Below are positions 1-7,036 of a stretch of 8,683 nucleotides of DNA, piece by piece. The translations under genes were made by a program, and so were the position numbers. Within the stretch, counting starts at the first letter, position 1. Each line of letters opens with the position of its first letter. The stretch is taken from the NCBI GenBank assembly GCA_002482715.1, contig DLGN01000280.1, positions 2,204 through 10,886 on the forward strand, read 5' to 3'. This DNA comes from Oxalobacteraceae bacterium UBA7693 (GTDB lineage: Bacteria > Pseudomonadota > Gammaproteobacteria > Burkholderiales > Burkholderiaceae_D). The notes under the pieces were generated by a model. It saw nothing but the letters and a program-made list of their open reading frames with translations. It searched no databases and had not been told where the DNA came from.

Positions 1-820
1 CGGTCATCGGACGTTGCTCCAATAAGACCTCTCCCTGATGTTCTAGCAAAAGCATAGTGACATGCTTTTCCTTTTGCTTACTCTTCGGCTTACGCACTGG
101 CAATTCAGCGGTACGCTCTTCAGCGAAAGCCACACATCGTTGCTGAAACGGACAACGCAAACAATCAGGTTTACTACGCGTGCAAAGCGTAGCGCCCAAA
201 TCCATCAAACCTTGGGTGTAGGCAGCGATGCCAGTTTTAGGTAATAAGGCTTCGGCACGTGACCACAAATCGTCTTCGACTGGTTTTAGTCCGGGATAAG
301 CATTAATACCAAAGACACGAGCGAACACGCGTTTTACATTGCCGTCCAAAATTGCCGCTACTGTTCCGTAAGAAAAAGCGGCAACTGCCGCCGCAGTCGA
401 TCGACCAATTCCAGGCAAGGCTTGCAGCAATTGTGGGTCACTAGGAAAAATACCCTGATACTTTTCCACGACTTGCTTCGCACATTGATGCAAATTACGC
501 GCACGGGTGTAATAACCCAAACCAGCCCACAATGCCATCACGTCCTCAACGGGTGCAGCGGCTAAATCATGTACAGTCGGGAAGTTTTCAAGAAACCGTA
601 AGTAGTAAGGAATAACTGCAGTTACCTGAGTTTGCTGCAACATGATTTCAGACAACCATACACGATACGCATCACTGGTGTTTTGCCAAGGCAAACTATG
701 GCGACCATGCTGCTTTTGCCAGGTAATTAATGCGGCAGAAAATTCTGGATCAAAATAAATCGAGTCCTCGGGCGTTTTACGTGGACGAAGTTGCGAGTTT
801 ACCGCTATTTTTTTATTCAT
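1..820 (-). CDS. mutY: Adenine DNA glycosylase MutY, 3' end cut by window edge
   Basis: MutY excises adenine mispaired with 8-oxoguanine, the second step of the GO repair system. The window holds 273 residues read leftwards from an ATG at 820. Visible are the catalytic Glu58 in LSEIMLQQTQV, the GLGYYTRARNL segment (100-110), the helix-hairpin-helix LPGIGRSTAAAV (135-146), the catalytic Asp159 in LDGNVKRV, and a complete [4Fe-4S] loop C-x6-C-x2-C-x5-C at Cys213, 220, 223 and 229. From about residue 253 the C-terminal NUDIX-like 8-oxoG recognition domain begins (VTMLLLEHQGEVLLEQ) and is cut; the E. coli protein is about 350 residues. Residues 1-21 (MNKKIAVNSQLRPRK...) extend beyond the E. coli start, and no alternative start or clear Shine-Dalgarno is visible there. 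A terminator-like hairpin lies only 25 bases upstream, so expression depends on read-through or on a promoter inside the preceding gene. Confidence 0.97.
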   Translation of the reverse strand, partial: MNKKIAVNSQLRPRKTPEDSIYFDPEFSAALITWQKQHGRHSLPWQNTSDAYRVWLSEIMLQQTQVTAVIPYYLRFLENFPTVHDLAAAPVEDVMALWAGLGYYTRARNLHQCAKQVVEKYQGIFPSDPQLLQALPGIGRSTAAAVAAFSYGTVAAILDGNVKRVFARVFGINAYPGLKPVEDDLWSRAEALLPKTGIAAYTQGLMDLGATLCTRSKPDCLRCPFQQRCVAFAEERTAELPVRKPKSKQKEKHVTMLLLEHQGEVLLEQRPMT

Positions 821-837
821 GAATATCGATTCAAAGC

Positions 838-902
838 AAAATAAAAGGTGGCTCTGATCCTGATCGTTCTGATCCTAAATCGTTCGACTTCAGAAGCCAC
901 CT
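838..902 (-). terminator. Rho-independent-type hairpin after the propeller gene, before mutY
   Basis: The arm at 846-853 (aggtggct) is perfectly complementary to 895-902 (agccacct). After a one-base bulge at 894 the pairing continues for 4 bp (854-857 with 890-893), closing a loop of 32 bases. On the minus strand the stem runs straight into TTTTATTTT (846-838). It begins 18 bases after the propeller stop codon, as expected for that gene's terminator. The loop carries a 9-base direct repeat, tctgatcct, at 853-861 and 868-876. Because mutY starts 18 bases beyond the T-tract, termination here may be partial. Confidence 0.6.
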
Positions 903-919
903 CCGAACTTGTTACGAGA

Positions 920-2032
920 TCATTCACTGATCAAGCGCTTACCCGCATATTTCATGACTAAACCTTTTGGACCAACAGCCCAGCCATGTAAGGCATCAGC
1001 GAATCCCACCGCATTTAAAGGCGTTTCACTTAATACTTCCCAAGACTGGCCGCCATTTCGGGTCACACCAGATCCGGCTAATCCACCCACCACAAAGGTC
1101 TTCGCCTGGCCTGGCACTGTCACGACTACAGATAAGAAGCCTAAAGGTAGGGCAGGTGCGGCTATCCAAGTTTTGCCTTTATCTCGACTAACCACCGCAT
1201 TTAATCCATCACCCTTCGCTTTTTGATAATCACCACCGACCGCAAAACCCAATCCTTCATGGTTAAAGGCTACCGAGAACAAACCTTTAGGTGGTGCACC
1301 GGCGGCCACTGCTGTTTCTGAAAAAGTCCAGTTTTGACCACGATCTGCGGAATGAAACACGCGTGTCTTATCAGCACCGCCGGTCGCAAACCAAACATCA
1401 TTTTTCCCAGTCACAGAAACGCAAGTACCACTCGCCGCAAATGCCCCCTCATTTGGTAATGCCGCTAACTGGCTTAAATCTGCTGCGGCATTTTTCCAAG
1501 TCTTGCCACCGTCATTGGTGATCAGCACTTGAAACTGTCCTGCAATCGGATCACCAAAAATCACACCATTCTTCGCATCCCAAAAATCAATCGCATCCCA
1601 GAAACCACTGGCCTCGCCATTGACTATCATTAGTTCCCAAGTGGCACCGCCATCAATCGTTTTATAAATGGTCGAAGCTTTACCTGATCCTGCACTCATA
1701 GCAATCGCAGTGAATTTATCAATCCCCTGAATATCACGAAAATCAAGTTGACTCGCTTCTGGCAATTTCAAACCAATCGACACGTTTTGCCAATTTTCTC
1801 CGTCGACGGTACGAATCACCGTACCTTTCGCGCCGCTCGCCCAGGCTACATGACGATTCACCACCGACAAGCCACGTAACTCAGCAGTTATTCCTGCATC
1901 GATTTTTTTCCAGGCATCTTGTGCAAATGCTGACATCGACACTGATGCCGACACTAAAAAACCACTCAGCGCCAAGCAAATACCTTTGCTGAGAGTTGCC
2001 GTACAAAGATAAACAGGGTGACGGGTTTTCAT
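920..2032 (-). CDS. Exported YCF48-like / BNR Asp-box beta-propeller protein
   Basis: A 370-residue protein with an N-terminal signal peptide (MKTRHPVYL..., hydrophobic core about 17-32, probable cleavage after AFA at 35-37), so it is likely periplasmic. The rest shows six Asp-box motifs of the S/T-x-D-x-G-x-x-W type with regular spacing: TVDGENW (75-81), TIDGGATW (125-132), TNDGGKTW (172-179), SADRGQNW (228-235), SRDKGKTW (282-289) and a degenerate TRNGGQSW (324-331, Asn for Asp). This pattern is typical of the YCF48/HCF136-like and sialidase-like beta-propellers. No sialidase catalytic set is apparent, so a binding or assembly role is more likely than glycosidase activity; the true function is unknown. 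An in-frame ATG exists at 2101, but the start at 2032 is preferred: it has a strong GAGGAG seven bases upstream and begins a proper signal peptide. The gene lies between a dynamin-like GTPase gene and mutY, with hairpins on both sides. Confidence 0.88.
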   Translation of the reverse strand: MKTRHPVYLCTATLSKGICLALSGFLVSASVSMSAFAQDAWKKIDAGITAELRGLSVVNRHVAWASGAKGTVIRTVDGENWQNVSIGLKLPEASQLDFRDIQGIDKFTAIAMSAGSGKASTIYKTIDGGATWELMIVNGEASGFWDAIDFWDAKNGVIFGDPIAGQFQVLITNDGGKTWKNAAADLSQLAALPNEGAFAASGTCVSVTGKNDVWFATGGADKTRVFHSADRGQNWTFSETAVAAGAPPKGLFSVAFNHEGLGFAVGGDYQKAKGDGLNAVVSRDKGKTWIAAPALPLGFLSVVVTVPGQAKTFVVGGLAGSGVTRNGGQSWEVLSETPLNAVGFADALHGWAVGPKGLVMKYAGKRLISE

Positions 2033-2039
2033 TTTTCTT

Positions 2040-2045
2040 CTCCTC
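2040..2045 (-). promoter_or_regulatory. Shine-Dalgarno that fixes the start of the propeller gene
   Basis: The minus strand reads GAGGAG at 2045-2040, seven bases before the ATG at 2032-2030. It argues for this start over the in-frame ATG at 2101, which would put 23 residues, including the 2053-2081 hairpin, in front of the signal peptide. Confidence 0.8.
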
Positions 2046-2050
2046 AATAG

Positions 2051-2081
2051 AAAAACGCTGATAAAAACTTTATCAGCGTTT
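2051..2081 (-). terminator. 13-bp perfect hairpin with T-run between GTPase and propeller genes
   Basis: Positions 2053-2065 (aaacgctgataaa) pair perfectly with 2069-2081 around a 3-base loop. On the minus strand the stem ends in GCGTTTTTC, giving a five-T run, so it can act as an intrinsic terminator for the GTPase gene, whose stop is 70 bases upstream. It ends only 5 bases before the GAGGAG ribosome binding site of the propeller gene. Any transcript that translates that gene from its usual site must therefore pass through or contain this hairpin, so an attenuator or 5'-UTR stability element is an alternative reading. No convincing promoter is seen in 2082-2151. Confidence 0.55.
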
Positions 2082-2151
2082 GAGATATCAATCGCGTACA
2101 AATCACTTCAGCGATCTTACTTTAACAAGTTAATATGCAGGGCAAATCTAA

Positions 2152-4077
2152 TTACACCGCGCTTAATTCAGCAGACAAAGCTTTATGAATATTGTGACGC
2201 AATTCTTCTAAAGTCTTTTTCTGTGCATCCACTTCCGTCATCATCGCTTCAAAGCTAGAAATTTTTTCTTCCAAGCTGTCAGTTGCGACGTGAATTCTCT
2301 GTATCGATTGCATACGGTTCTTCAACTGATTTTTATGCTCACGAATCTGCGCTTCAATTGGTGCCATGACCACTTTTTGCCAAGCTTCAACATCACGGTT
2401 TGCTTGCGAAAAACTTTGTTTGACGCGCGCAGAAATCGAATCAAAAAACTTTTGCATCAAGACTTTTTGCGAAGTCGTCATTAAGGTAATGGTGCTAAAT
2501 TGCCTTTGAAACACAGACTCAATCGCTGTGATTTCTTGCATATACTTATCAAGAGAAAATGGCATAGGCGCAGTCAGCGCTAAGCCATGCTCTGTCGAAA
2601 ATTTACGATACATAATCGCCATCATCTCCGAAATTTCATCGGTTTTACGATTCGACGCTTCCAAATTCAATTTAATCTGGGTGAAGAAATTTTTAATCGC
2701 TTCTTTCAAGCCTAATGAAAACCTGCTCGATTCCATATCTTCTCTGGCGGTCTTAATTTCTTCCTTCAAAATATCCATGCCTAAGCTGGTATACACCTCA
2801 GTGGATAAACGTGTAAATACGGCACGCGTGCCCTGCATCTTCATCAGGCTGGCATCAAACTCTTGCTTCTCTAAAGTCACACGTTTCATCATGTGTTCGA
2901 TCACATTTTGATTTTTCCCGCGCAAACTTTTTAATTCATGTAGTTGTTCGTTAACGCCGCGGCCGCGCGCATTAATGACTGCATATTGGCCATCGGTAAT
3001 CTCTTGGATATCGCTTGCTAACTGAGCGCGAATAATATTTTTCTTAGACGGGATCAGCTCTTTAGAGAGCGCATATTCAAGCTTAGGCAAACGGCTCTTG
3101 GCGAGCAAAGGTGCATCCTTATTAATTTTTGCGACCAAACCTTTTTGCGCAGAGATAGGAAATACCTGCTTCTCTTCCAAGCTCAAAGTGTGCGCAACGG
3201 AGCTGATCTGCTGCTGAATTTGTGCTTCGATTTCTTCTGGCGTTCGCAGCTCATCCCACATGCTATCAATCTTATTCAAGACCACCATACGACCAGCACC
3301 GCCACCAATATGATCGCGCCAAACTTCAATATCGCTCTTCGTTACACCGGTATCTGCGGCCAAAATAAACAACACAGCATGCGCATTTGGGATCAAATTC
3401 AACGTCAACTCTGGCTCGGTACCAATCGCGTTTAAGCCCGGCGTGTCGACAATGATCAAGCCTTGCTTTAATAATGGATGCGGAAAATTCACAATCGCGT
3501 GGCGCCATTGTGAGATTTCAACCAAGCCGTCTTCATCTACTTCCAAAGCCGCATCAGGATCGCTTTCGTCATACAAGCCATATGACTTCGCAACTTCTTT
3601 ACTCACCTTCTTAGTCAGGCTGACTTGCTTAAACGCTTCCAGCATACCGTCGCCAGATTTCGTATCAAGCGGCAGCACCGTCCACACATGCTGGTGGCCT
3701 TTATATTCTGTAGTGCTTAAAGTCTCGCTACGCGTTTCAATTGGCAATAGGCGAATACAAGGCGGCATACCCTCGTCATACAATAATTCAGTCGGGCACA
3801 TGGTGGTACGACCAGCCGAGGATGGCAAGATACGTTGACCATACTCTGCAAAGAAAATCGCATTAATCAACTCTGATTTACCACGCGAGAACTCTGCCAC
3901 AAACGCAATCGTCAATTTATCGTCAACCAGACGTTCTTTCAAACGCATAATGCGCTGGTCGAGAATGCCATCAGCAAAATCAGAACCAGCAATCCAAGCG
4001 CGATATTGCTCAATCGCCTGTGCAACACCTGAGCGCCAACCACTATATTCTTCAAAGTTCTGAACCAAATTACTCAT
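2152..4077 (-). CDS. Dynamin-family large GTPase
   Basis: A 641-residue bacterial dynamin-like protein. The GTPase motifs are in order: G1 AEFSRGKS (61-68, with Ala for the usual first Gly), G2 threonine in GRTTMCPTE (89-97), G3 DTPG (211-214), G4 NKID (268-271), and a G5-like ISAQKG (308-313). A hydrophilic acidic insert (about 168-188, YDESDPDAALEVDEDG) lies between G2 and G3. Beyond about residue 340 the protein is mostly charged and helical, with likely coiled coil at about 375-450 and 560-635, as expected for the stalk of dynamins. No clear transmembrane helix or signal peptide is visible, so it is cytoplasmic, possibly peripherally membrane-associated. The start is supported by GAGGA four bases upstream of the ATG. 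It follows mutM by 83 bases on the same strand and is probably co-transcribed with it. The family remodels or tethers membranes in characterised cases; the role of this member is unknown. Confidence 0.93.
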   Translation of the reverse strand: MSNLVQNFEEYSGWRSGVAQAIEQYRAWIAGSDFADGILDQRIMRLKERLVDDKLTIAFVAEFSRGKSELINAIFFAEYGQRILPSSAGRTTMCPTELLYDEGMPPCIRLLPIETRSETLSTTEYKGHQHVWTVLPLDTKSGDGMLEAFKQVSLTKKVSKEVAKSYGLYDESDPDAALEVDEDGLVEISQWRHAIVNFPHPLLKQGLIIVDTPGLNAIGTEPELTLNLIPNAHAVLFILAADTGVTKSDIEVWRDHIGGGAGRMVVLNKIDSMWDELRTPEEIEAQIQQQISSVAHTLSLEEKQVFPISAQKGLVAKINKDAPLLAKSRLPKLEYALSKELIPSKKNIIRAQLASDIQEITDGQYAVINARGRGVNEQLHELKSLRGKNQNVIEHMMKRVTLEKQEFDASLMKMQGTRAVFTRLSTEVYTSLGMDILKEEIKTAREDMESSRFSLGLKEAIKNFFTQIKLNLEASNRKTDEISEMMAIMYRKFSTEHGLALTAPMPFSLDKYMQEITAIESVFQRQFSTITLMTTSQKVLMQKFFDSISARVKQSFSQANRDVEAWQKVVMAPIEAQIREHKNQLKNRMQSIQRIHVATDSLEEKISSFEAMMTEVDAQKKTLEELRHNIHKALSAELSAV

Positions 4078-4160
4078 AGCATCCTCAAAATTATTCTTCT
4101 AGCGCGCCGTCGAGTGGCAGATTGTTTTCTTCTAGAAACTCAACAATACGACATTCTGGC

Positions 4161-4982
4161 TCATTTTTGACAATTTACACAATAAAAGCTGCTACGTTGG
4201 CCTTGTACAATGTGTCTAATTGTCCCTTGACAAACACGGCAAGGCTCACCTGCGCGGTCATAAACAAAATAAGATTGCTGAAAATACCCGGTTTTACCGT
4301 CTGCACCGACGAAATCCTTCAAGCTACTACCTCCGCGACTAATCGCCAATGCCAGCACCTCTCGAATCGCGATAGTCAAGGCCTGATAACGTTTTAGACT
4401 GATACGATTTGCTGCGGTTTTTGGGTTAATACCCGCTCTAAACAAGCTTTCTGATGCATAAATATTACCAACTCCGACCACAATATCGCCTGCCAATAGC
4501 ACTTGCTTAATAGCCGCATTGCGCTGCCTTGCCTGCTGAAACAAGAAATCAGCGGTGAAATGATCGGTTAATGGTTCCACGCCTAAACGACGCAACAATA
4601 AATGCTCTTCCAACGAACCATCCGCATTATCATGCCAAAGCACGGCACCAAATCGACGCGGATCAGTTAGACGCAGCATTTGCTCATCCAGCAAAATATC
4701 GACATGATCATGCTTTTGCGGCGGCGTTTTGGAGGGCATAATCCGCAAGTTTCCAGACATCCCTAAATGGATTAATAAACTACCGTGTGCAAAATGCAGT
4801 AGTAAATATTTCCCACGGCGACCGGTTGCTAAGATCGTTTGATGCAGAATCAGTTCCCTTAAGTTAGCAGGAAATGGCCAACGCAGACCTTCTCGCCTTA
4901 GCACCACCTCACTCACTTTTTTCCCATCAACATGGGGTTTCACTCCCAATCGTGTGACCTCAACCTCGGGCAATTCCGGCAT
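4161..4982 (-). CDS. mutM: Formamidopyrimidine-DNA glycosylase MutM (Fpg)
   Basis: A bifunctional glycosylase/AP lyase that removes 8-oxoguanine and formamidopyrimidines from oxidised DNA. The 273-residue protein is full length for the family (E. coli 269). It starts MPELPEVEV, with Pro2 the Schiff-base nucleophile after Met removal and Glu3 the catalytic acid. Lys58 in GRRGKYL, Met75 in LGMSG, and Arg110 with Phe112-equivalent chemistry in the DPRRFGA segment (107-113) match the DNA-intercalating residues. VVGVGNIYASE (168-178) is the helix-two-turn-helix signature. The C-terminal zinc finger has Cys248, 251, 268 and 271, with the conserved Arg263 in GQRSSFYC. The start is certain because Pro must follow Met; GAGAGAG lies four bases upstream. 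It is the first gene of the leftward set, divergent from the TPR gene. Confidence 0.98.
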   Translation of the reverse strand: MPELPEVEVTRLGVKPHVDGKKVSEVVLRREGLRWPFPANLRELILHQTILATGRRGKYLLLHFAHGSLLIHLGMSGNLRIMPSKTPPQKHDHVDILLDEQMLRLTDPRRFGAVLWHDNADGSLEEHLLLRRLGVEPLTDHFTADFLFQQARQRNAAIKQVLLAGDIVVGVGNIYASESLFRAGINPKTAANRISLKRYQALTIAIREVLALAISRGGSSLKDFVGADGKTGYFQQSYFVYDRAGEPCRVCQGTIRHIVQGQRSSFYCVNCQK

Positions 4983-5134
4983 AAAACTCTCTCATCGGCA
5001 AACTTAGCGTTACAGGGCATATACAAGTTGACACAAATCGCGTTACATTTCAGCGTAAAATCATTTGCATCAAGATCTTCTTAACGGACTATTGTACCTA
5101 GCTTCAGCAATTCTCTCATTTATCCCAGAATCGA
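4983..5134. promoter_or_regulatory. Divergent intergenic region between mutM and the TPR gene
   Basis: These 152 bases must hold the promoters of both gene sets. A perfect TTGACA lies at 5028-5033 on the plus strand, but no good -10 box occurs at 16-18 bases; the nearest, TAAAAT at 5056-5061, is 22 bases away. On the minus strand TACAAT (5096-5091) resembles a -10 box without a convincing -35 box. The octamer gcgttaca occurs twice in the same orientation, at 5007-5014 and 5040-5047, 33 bases apart, with a related agcgtaaaa at 5052-5060. Exact promoters cannot be assigned by eye. Confidence 0.5.
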
Positions 5135-6970
5135 ATGAAAATAACCAATTACTACACAAGTCCACTGCTGGCAACACTTTGCCTGATCGGCGTCTCTATT
5201 CACCCAGCGTTAGCACAATCATCGAGTAAGACAGAAAAAATCCCTTACAGCAAGCCAGTCAAGACAAAAGCAACATCAGGCAGCCCTAAGCTGATTCTTA
5301 CTGAAGAGAAATCAGCAGTAGCACAAGATGCGCAAAGTAAGGCAGGCGAAACTGGGCTATCAAAAGAAATTTTATATAAACTAACAGCGTCTGACATCGC
5401 ACTCCAACGTGGAGAATGGCAAGGACCGTTTGTTACCATTATGGGACTGGCGCACCAGACCCGTGATCCTCGATTAGCAAAACGCGCGGCTGAGATCGCG
5501 ATGTCTGCGCAGCAAATTGATGAATCCATGTCCGCGGTGCATTTGTGGCGGGAATTAGCGCCGAATTCACAAGAGGCAGATCAATACTATTTAAGCTTGG
5601 TGGTAGTTAAAAACGATTACCCTGCGATAGAAAAATTTTATTCTGAATGGCTGAAAAAGAGCACCCCTGACGAGAAGCCCGGTGTCGTTCATCAAGCGCA
5701 ACGAAGCTTAAATCGAACCAGTAATAAGCAAGCAGCTTTTCTTAGTTTAGAAAAAATTCTAAGGGACGAAAAAAATAGTATTGATGGTCATATTGCCTTG
5801 TCCCGAGCGGCTTACCGTGCCGATGACGTCGAACGTGCACAACAAGAAGCGAAAGCCGCTTTAGCGATCGATCCGAACTCTGAACTTGGCATCCTGACGC
5901 TTGCCAACGCCTCTGAGAAATCAATAGCGTTTGATCTCGTTGCAGAATTTCTGAAAAATAATCCAAACGCGAAAGAAGTAAGGCTAGCTTATGCGACCAT
6001 GCTGATGGATAGCAAACAACTGCCATTGGCCAAGGCAACGTTTCTCAGCTTTCTGCAAGACCCCGATAAATCACCCCTTTCAAAAGCACAAACCTTACAT
6101 ACACTAGGCAGTATCGAACTAGAAATGGGGCAACTTGATGTGGCGGAAAGCTACTTTAAACAAGTCTTGGGTGCCATTGCCAAGGACGAAGACAATAGCA
6201 CCGCGTATATCAGTCTGGCACAAATTGCCTTGCAAAGAAAAGATAAACAAACAGCAGATTTTTGGCTCAGCAAAATCGAATCAAATGAGGGCAAAAATCC
6301 TGCTTGGTTCACGATACAAATGCGGCGCGCCATGCTGCTCGCAAGTGATCGCAAATTTTTAGAGGCACGTCAGTTCTTACAAACGGTGAAGGCAAATGCT
6401 GACTCCGAACAAGTTCTGCTATTACAAACAGAAGCGCAAATCATGCGCGATGCAGGACAAAGTACAGAAGCCTTCGTCCTACTACAAATGGCATTATCTG
6501 AGTTTCCGCGAAGTCCGGAGCTCTTATACGATTTCGCCATGTTGGCTGAATCATTGAAGCAGTATCCCGATATGGAAATGGCGCTGAAACAATTAATTCA
6601 AATTGCGCCTAACAATGCCTTGGCCTACAACGCACTCGGTTATTCATACGCAGATCGCAATGTGCAATTAGATGAGGCATTATCTTTAATCGAAGCAGCT
6701 AATCAGTTAAATCCAAACGATCCTTATATTTTAGATAGCTTAGGTTGGGTAAAATATCGATTAAAACAGTTTGCCGATGCGGAACAGTATTTACGTCTAT
6801 CATTAGGCATGCGACAAGATGCTGACGTCTCCGTACATCTGGCCGAGATCTTATGGGTACAAAGTAAAAAAGAGGAAGCGCTTCAATTATTTGCAGAAGC
6901 CCGCAAACGAGATCCCGACAACGCGCTACTAAAAAGCACCCTGCAAAGATTGGAACTCAATTTACCTTAG
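5135..6970 (+). CDS. Exported tetratricopeptide-repeat protein upstream of lolB
   Basis: A 611-residue protein with a signal peptide (hydrophobic stretch about 10-26, likely cleavage after ALA at 25-27), so it is probably periplasmic or attached to the outer membrane from inside; there is no lipobox. A polar linker (about 28-75) follows, then helical repeats for the rest. The clearest TPR units are at about 216-249, 317-350, 495-528, 529-562 and 563-597; the last three are consecutive, with typical LGY.YA and LGW..Y packing residues and Asn/Asp-Pro turns. The middle is divergent solenoid. It is equivalent by position to P. aeruginosa PA4667 and its relatives. TPR solenoids bind protein partners and are not enzymes, so a scaffold or chaperone role in envelope assembly is plausible but unproven. 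No clear Shine-Dalgarno precedes the ATG; the start rests on the signal peptide. It is first in the unit with lolB and ispE. Confidence 0.9.
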   Translation: MKITNYYTSPLLATLCLIGVSIHPALAQSSSKTEKIPYSKPVKTKATSGSPKLILTEEKSAVAQDAQSKAGETGLSKEILYKLTASDIALQRGEWQGPFVTIMGLAHQTRDPRLAKRAAEIAMSAQQIDESMSAVHLWRELAPNSQEADQYYLSLVVVKNDYPAIEKFYSEWLKKSTPDEKPGVVHQAQRSLNRTSNKQAAFLSLEKILRDEKNSIDGHIALSRAAYRADDVERAQQEAKAALAIDPNSELGILTLANASEKSIAFDLVAEFLKNNPNAKEVRLAYATMLMDSKQLPLAKATFLSFLQDPDKSPLSKAQTLHTLGSIELEMGQLDVAESYFKQVLGAIAKDEDNSTAYISLAQIALQRKDKQTADFWLSKIESNEGKNPAWFTIQMRRAMLLASDRKFLEARQFLQTVKANADSEQVLLLQTEAQIMRDAGQSTEAFVLLQMALSEFPRSPELLYDFAMLAESLKQYPDMEMALKQLIQIAPNNALAYNALGYSYADRNVQLDEALSLIEAANQLNPNDPYILDSLGWVKYRLKQFADAEQYLRLSLGMRQDADVSVHLAEILWVQSKKEEALQLFAEARKRDPDNALLKSTLQRLELNLP

Positions 6971-7036
6971 TCAAACTTGTGCTTACCCAAGCGACTTTTA
7001 CCTTGTACTTTTGTTTCTCAACGACGATTATCTTCC

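Noticed and set aside
909..1521. Plus-strand open frames opposite the propeller gene (909-1226, 967-1191, 1291-1521)
   Set aside because: They lie antisense to a well-supported gene with a signal peptide and six Asp-box motifs, and their translations show no recognisable domain or ribosome binding site.
920..2032. Sialidase assignment for the Asp-box protein
   Set aside because: Asp boxes are structural and occur in many propellers; the catalytic arginine triad and FRIP-type motif of sialidases are not apparent.
2101..2101. Upstream ATG at 2101 as start of the propeller protein
   Set aside because: It would place 23 residues containing a hairpin sequence before a good signal peptide, while the ATG at 2032 has a strong GAGGAG at seven bases.
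2290..3838. Open frames overlapping the dynamin-like gene on either strand, including 2528-2911, 3326-3508 and 3443-3838
   Set aside because: The GTPase frame has all five G motifs in order; the others are composition shadows with no domain features.
2152..4077. Reading the dynamin-like gene as an anti-phage system
   Set aside because: Some bacterial dynamins do act against phage, but this gene sits singly among repair and housekeeping genes, with no toxin, nuclease, integrase or other defence gene in the window.
5028..5061. Complete sigma70 promoter from TTGACA to TAAAAT for the TPR gene
   Set aside because: The spacing is 22 bases, too long for sigma70, and no -10 box occurs at 16-18 bases.
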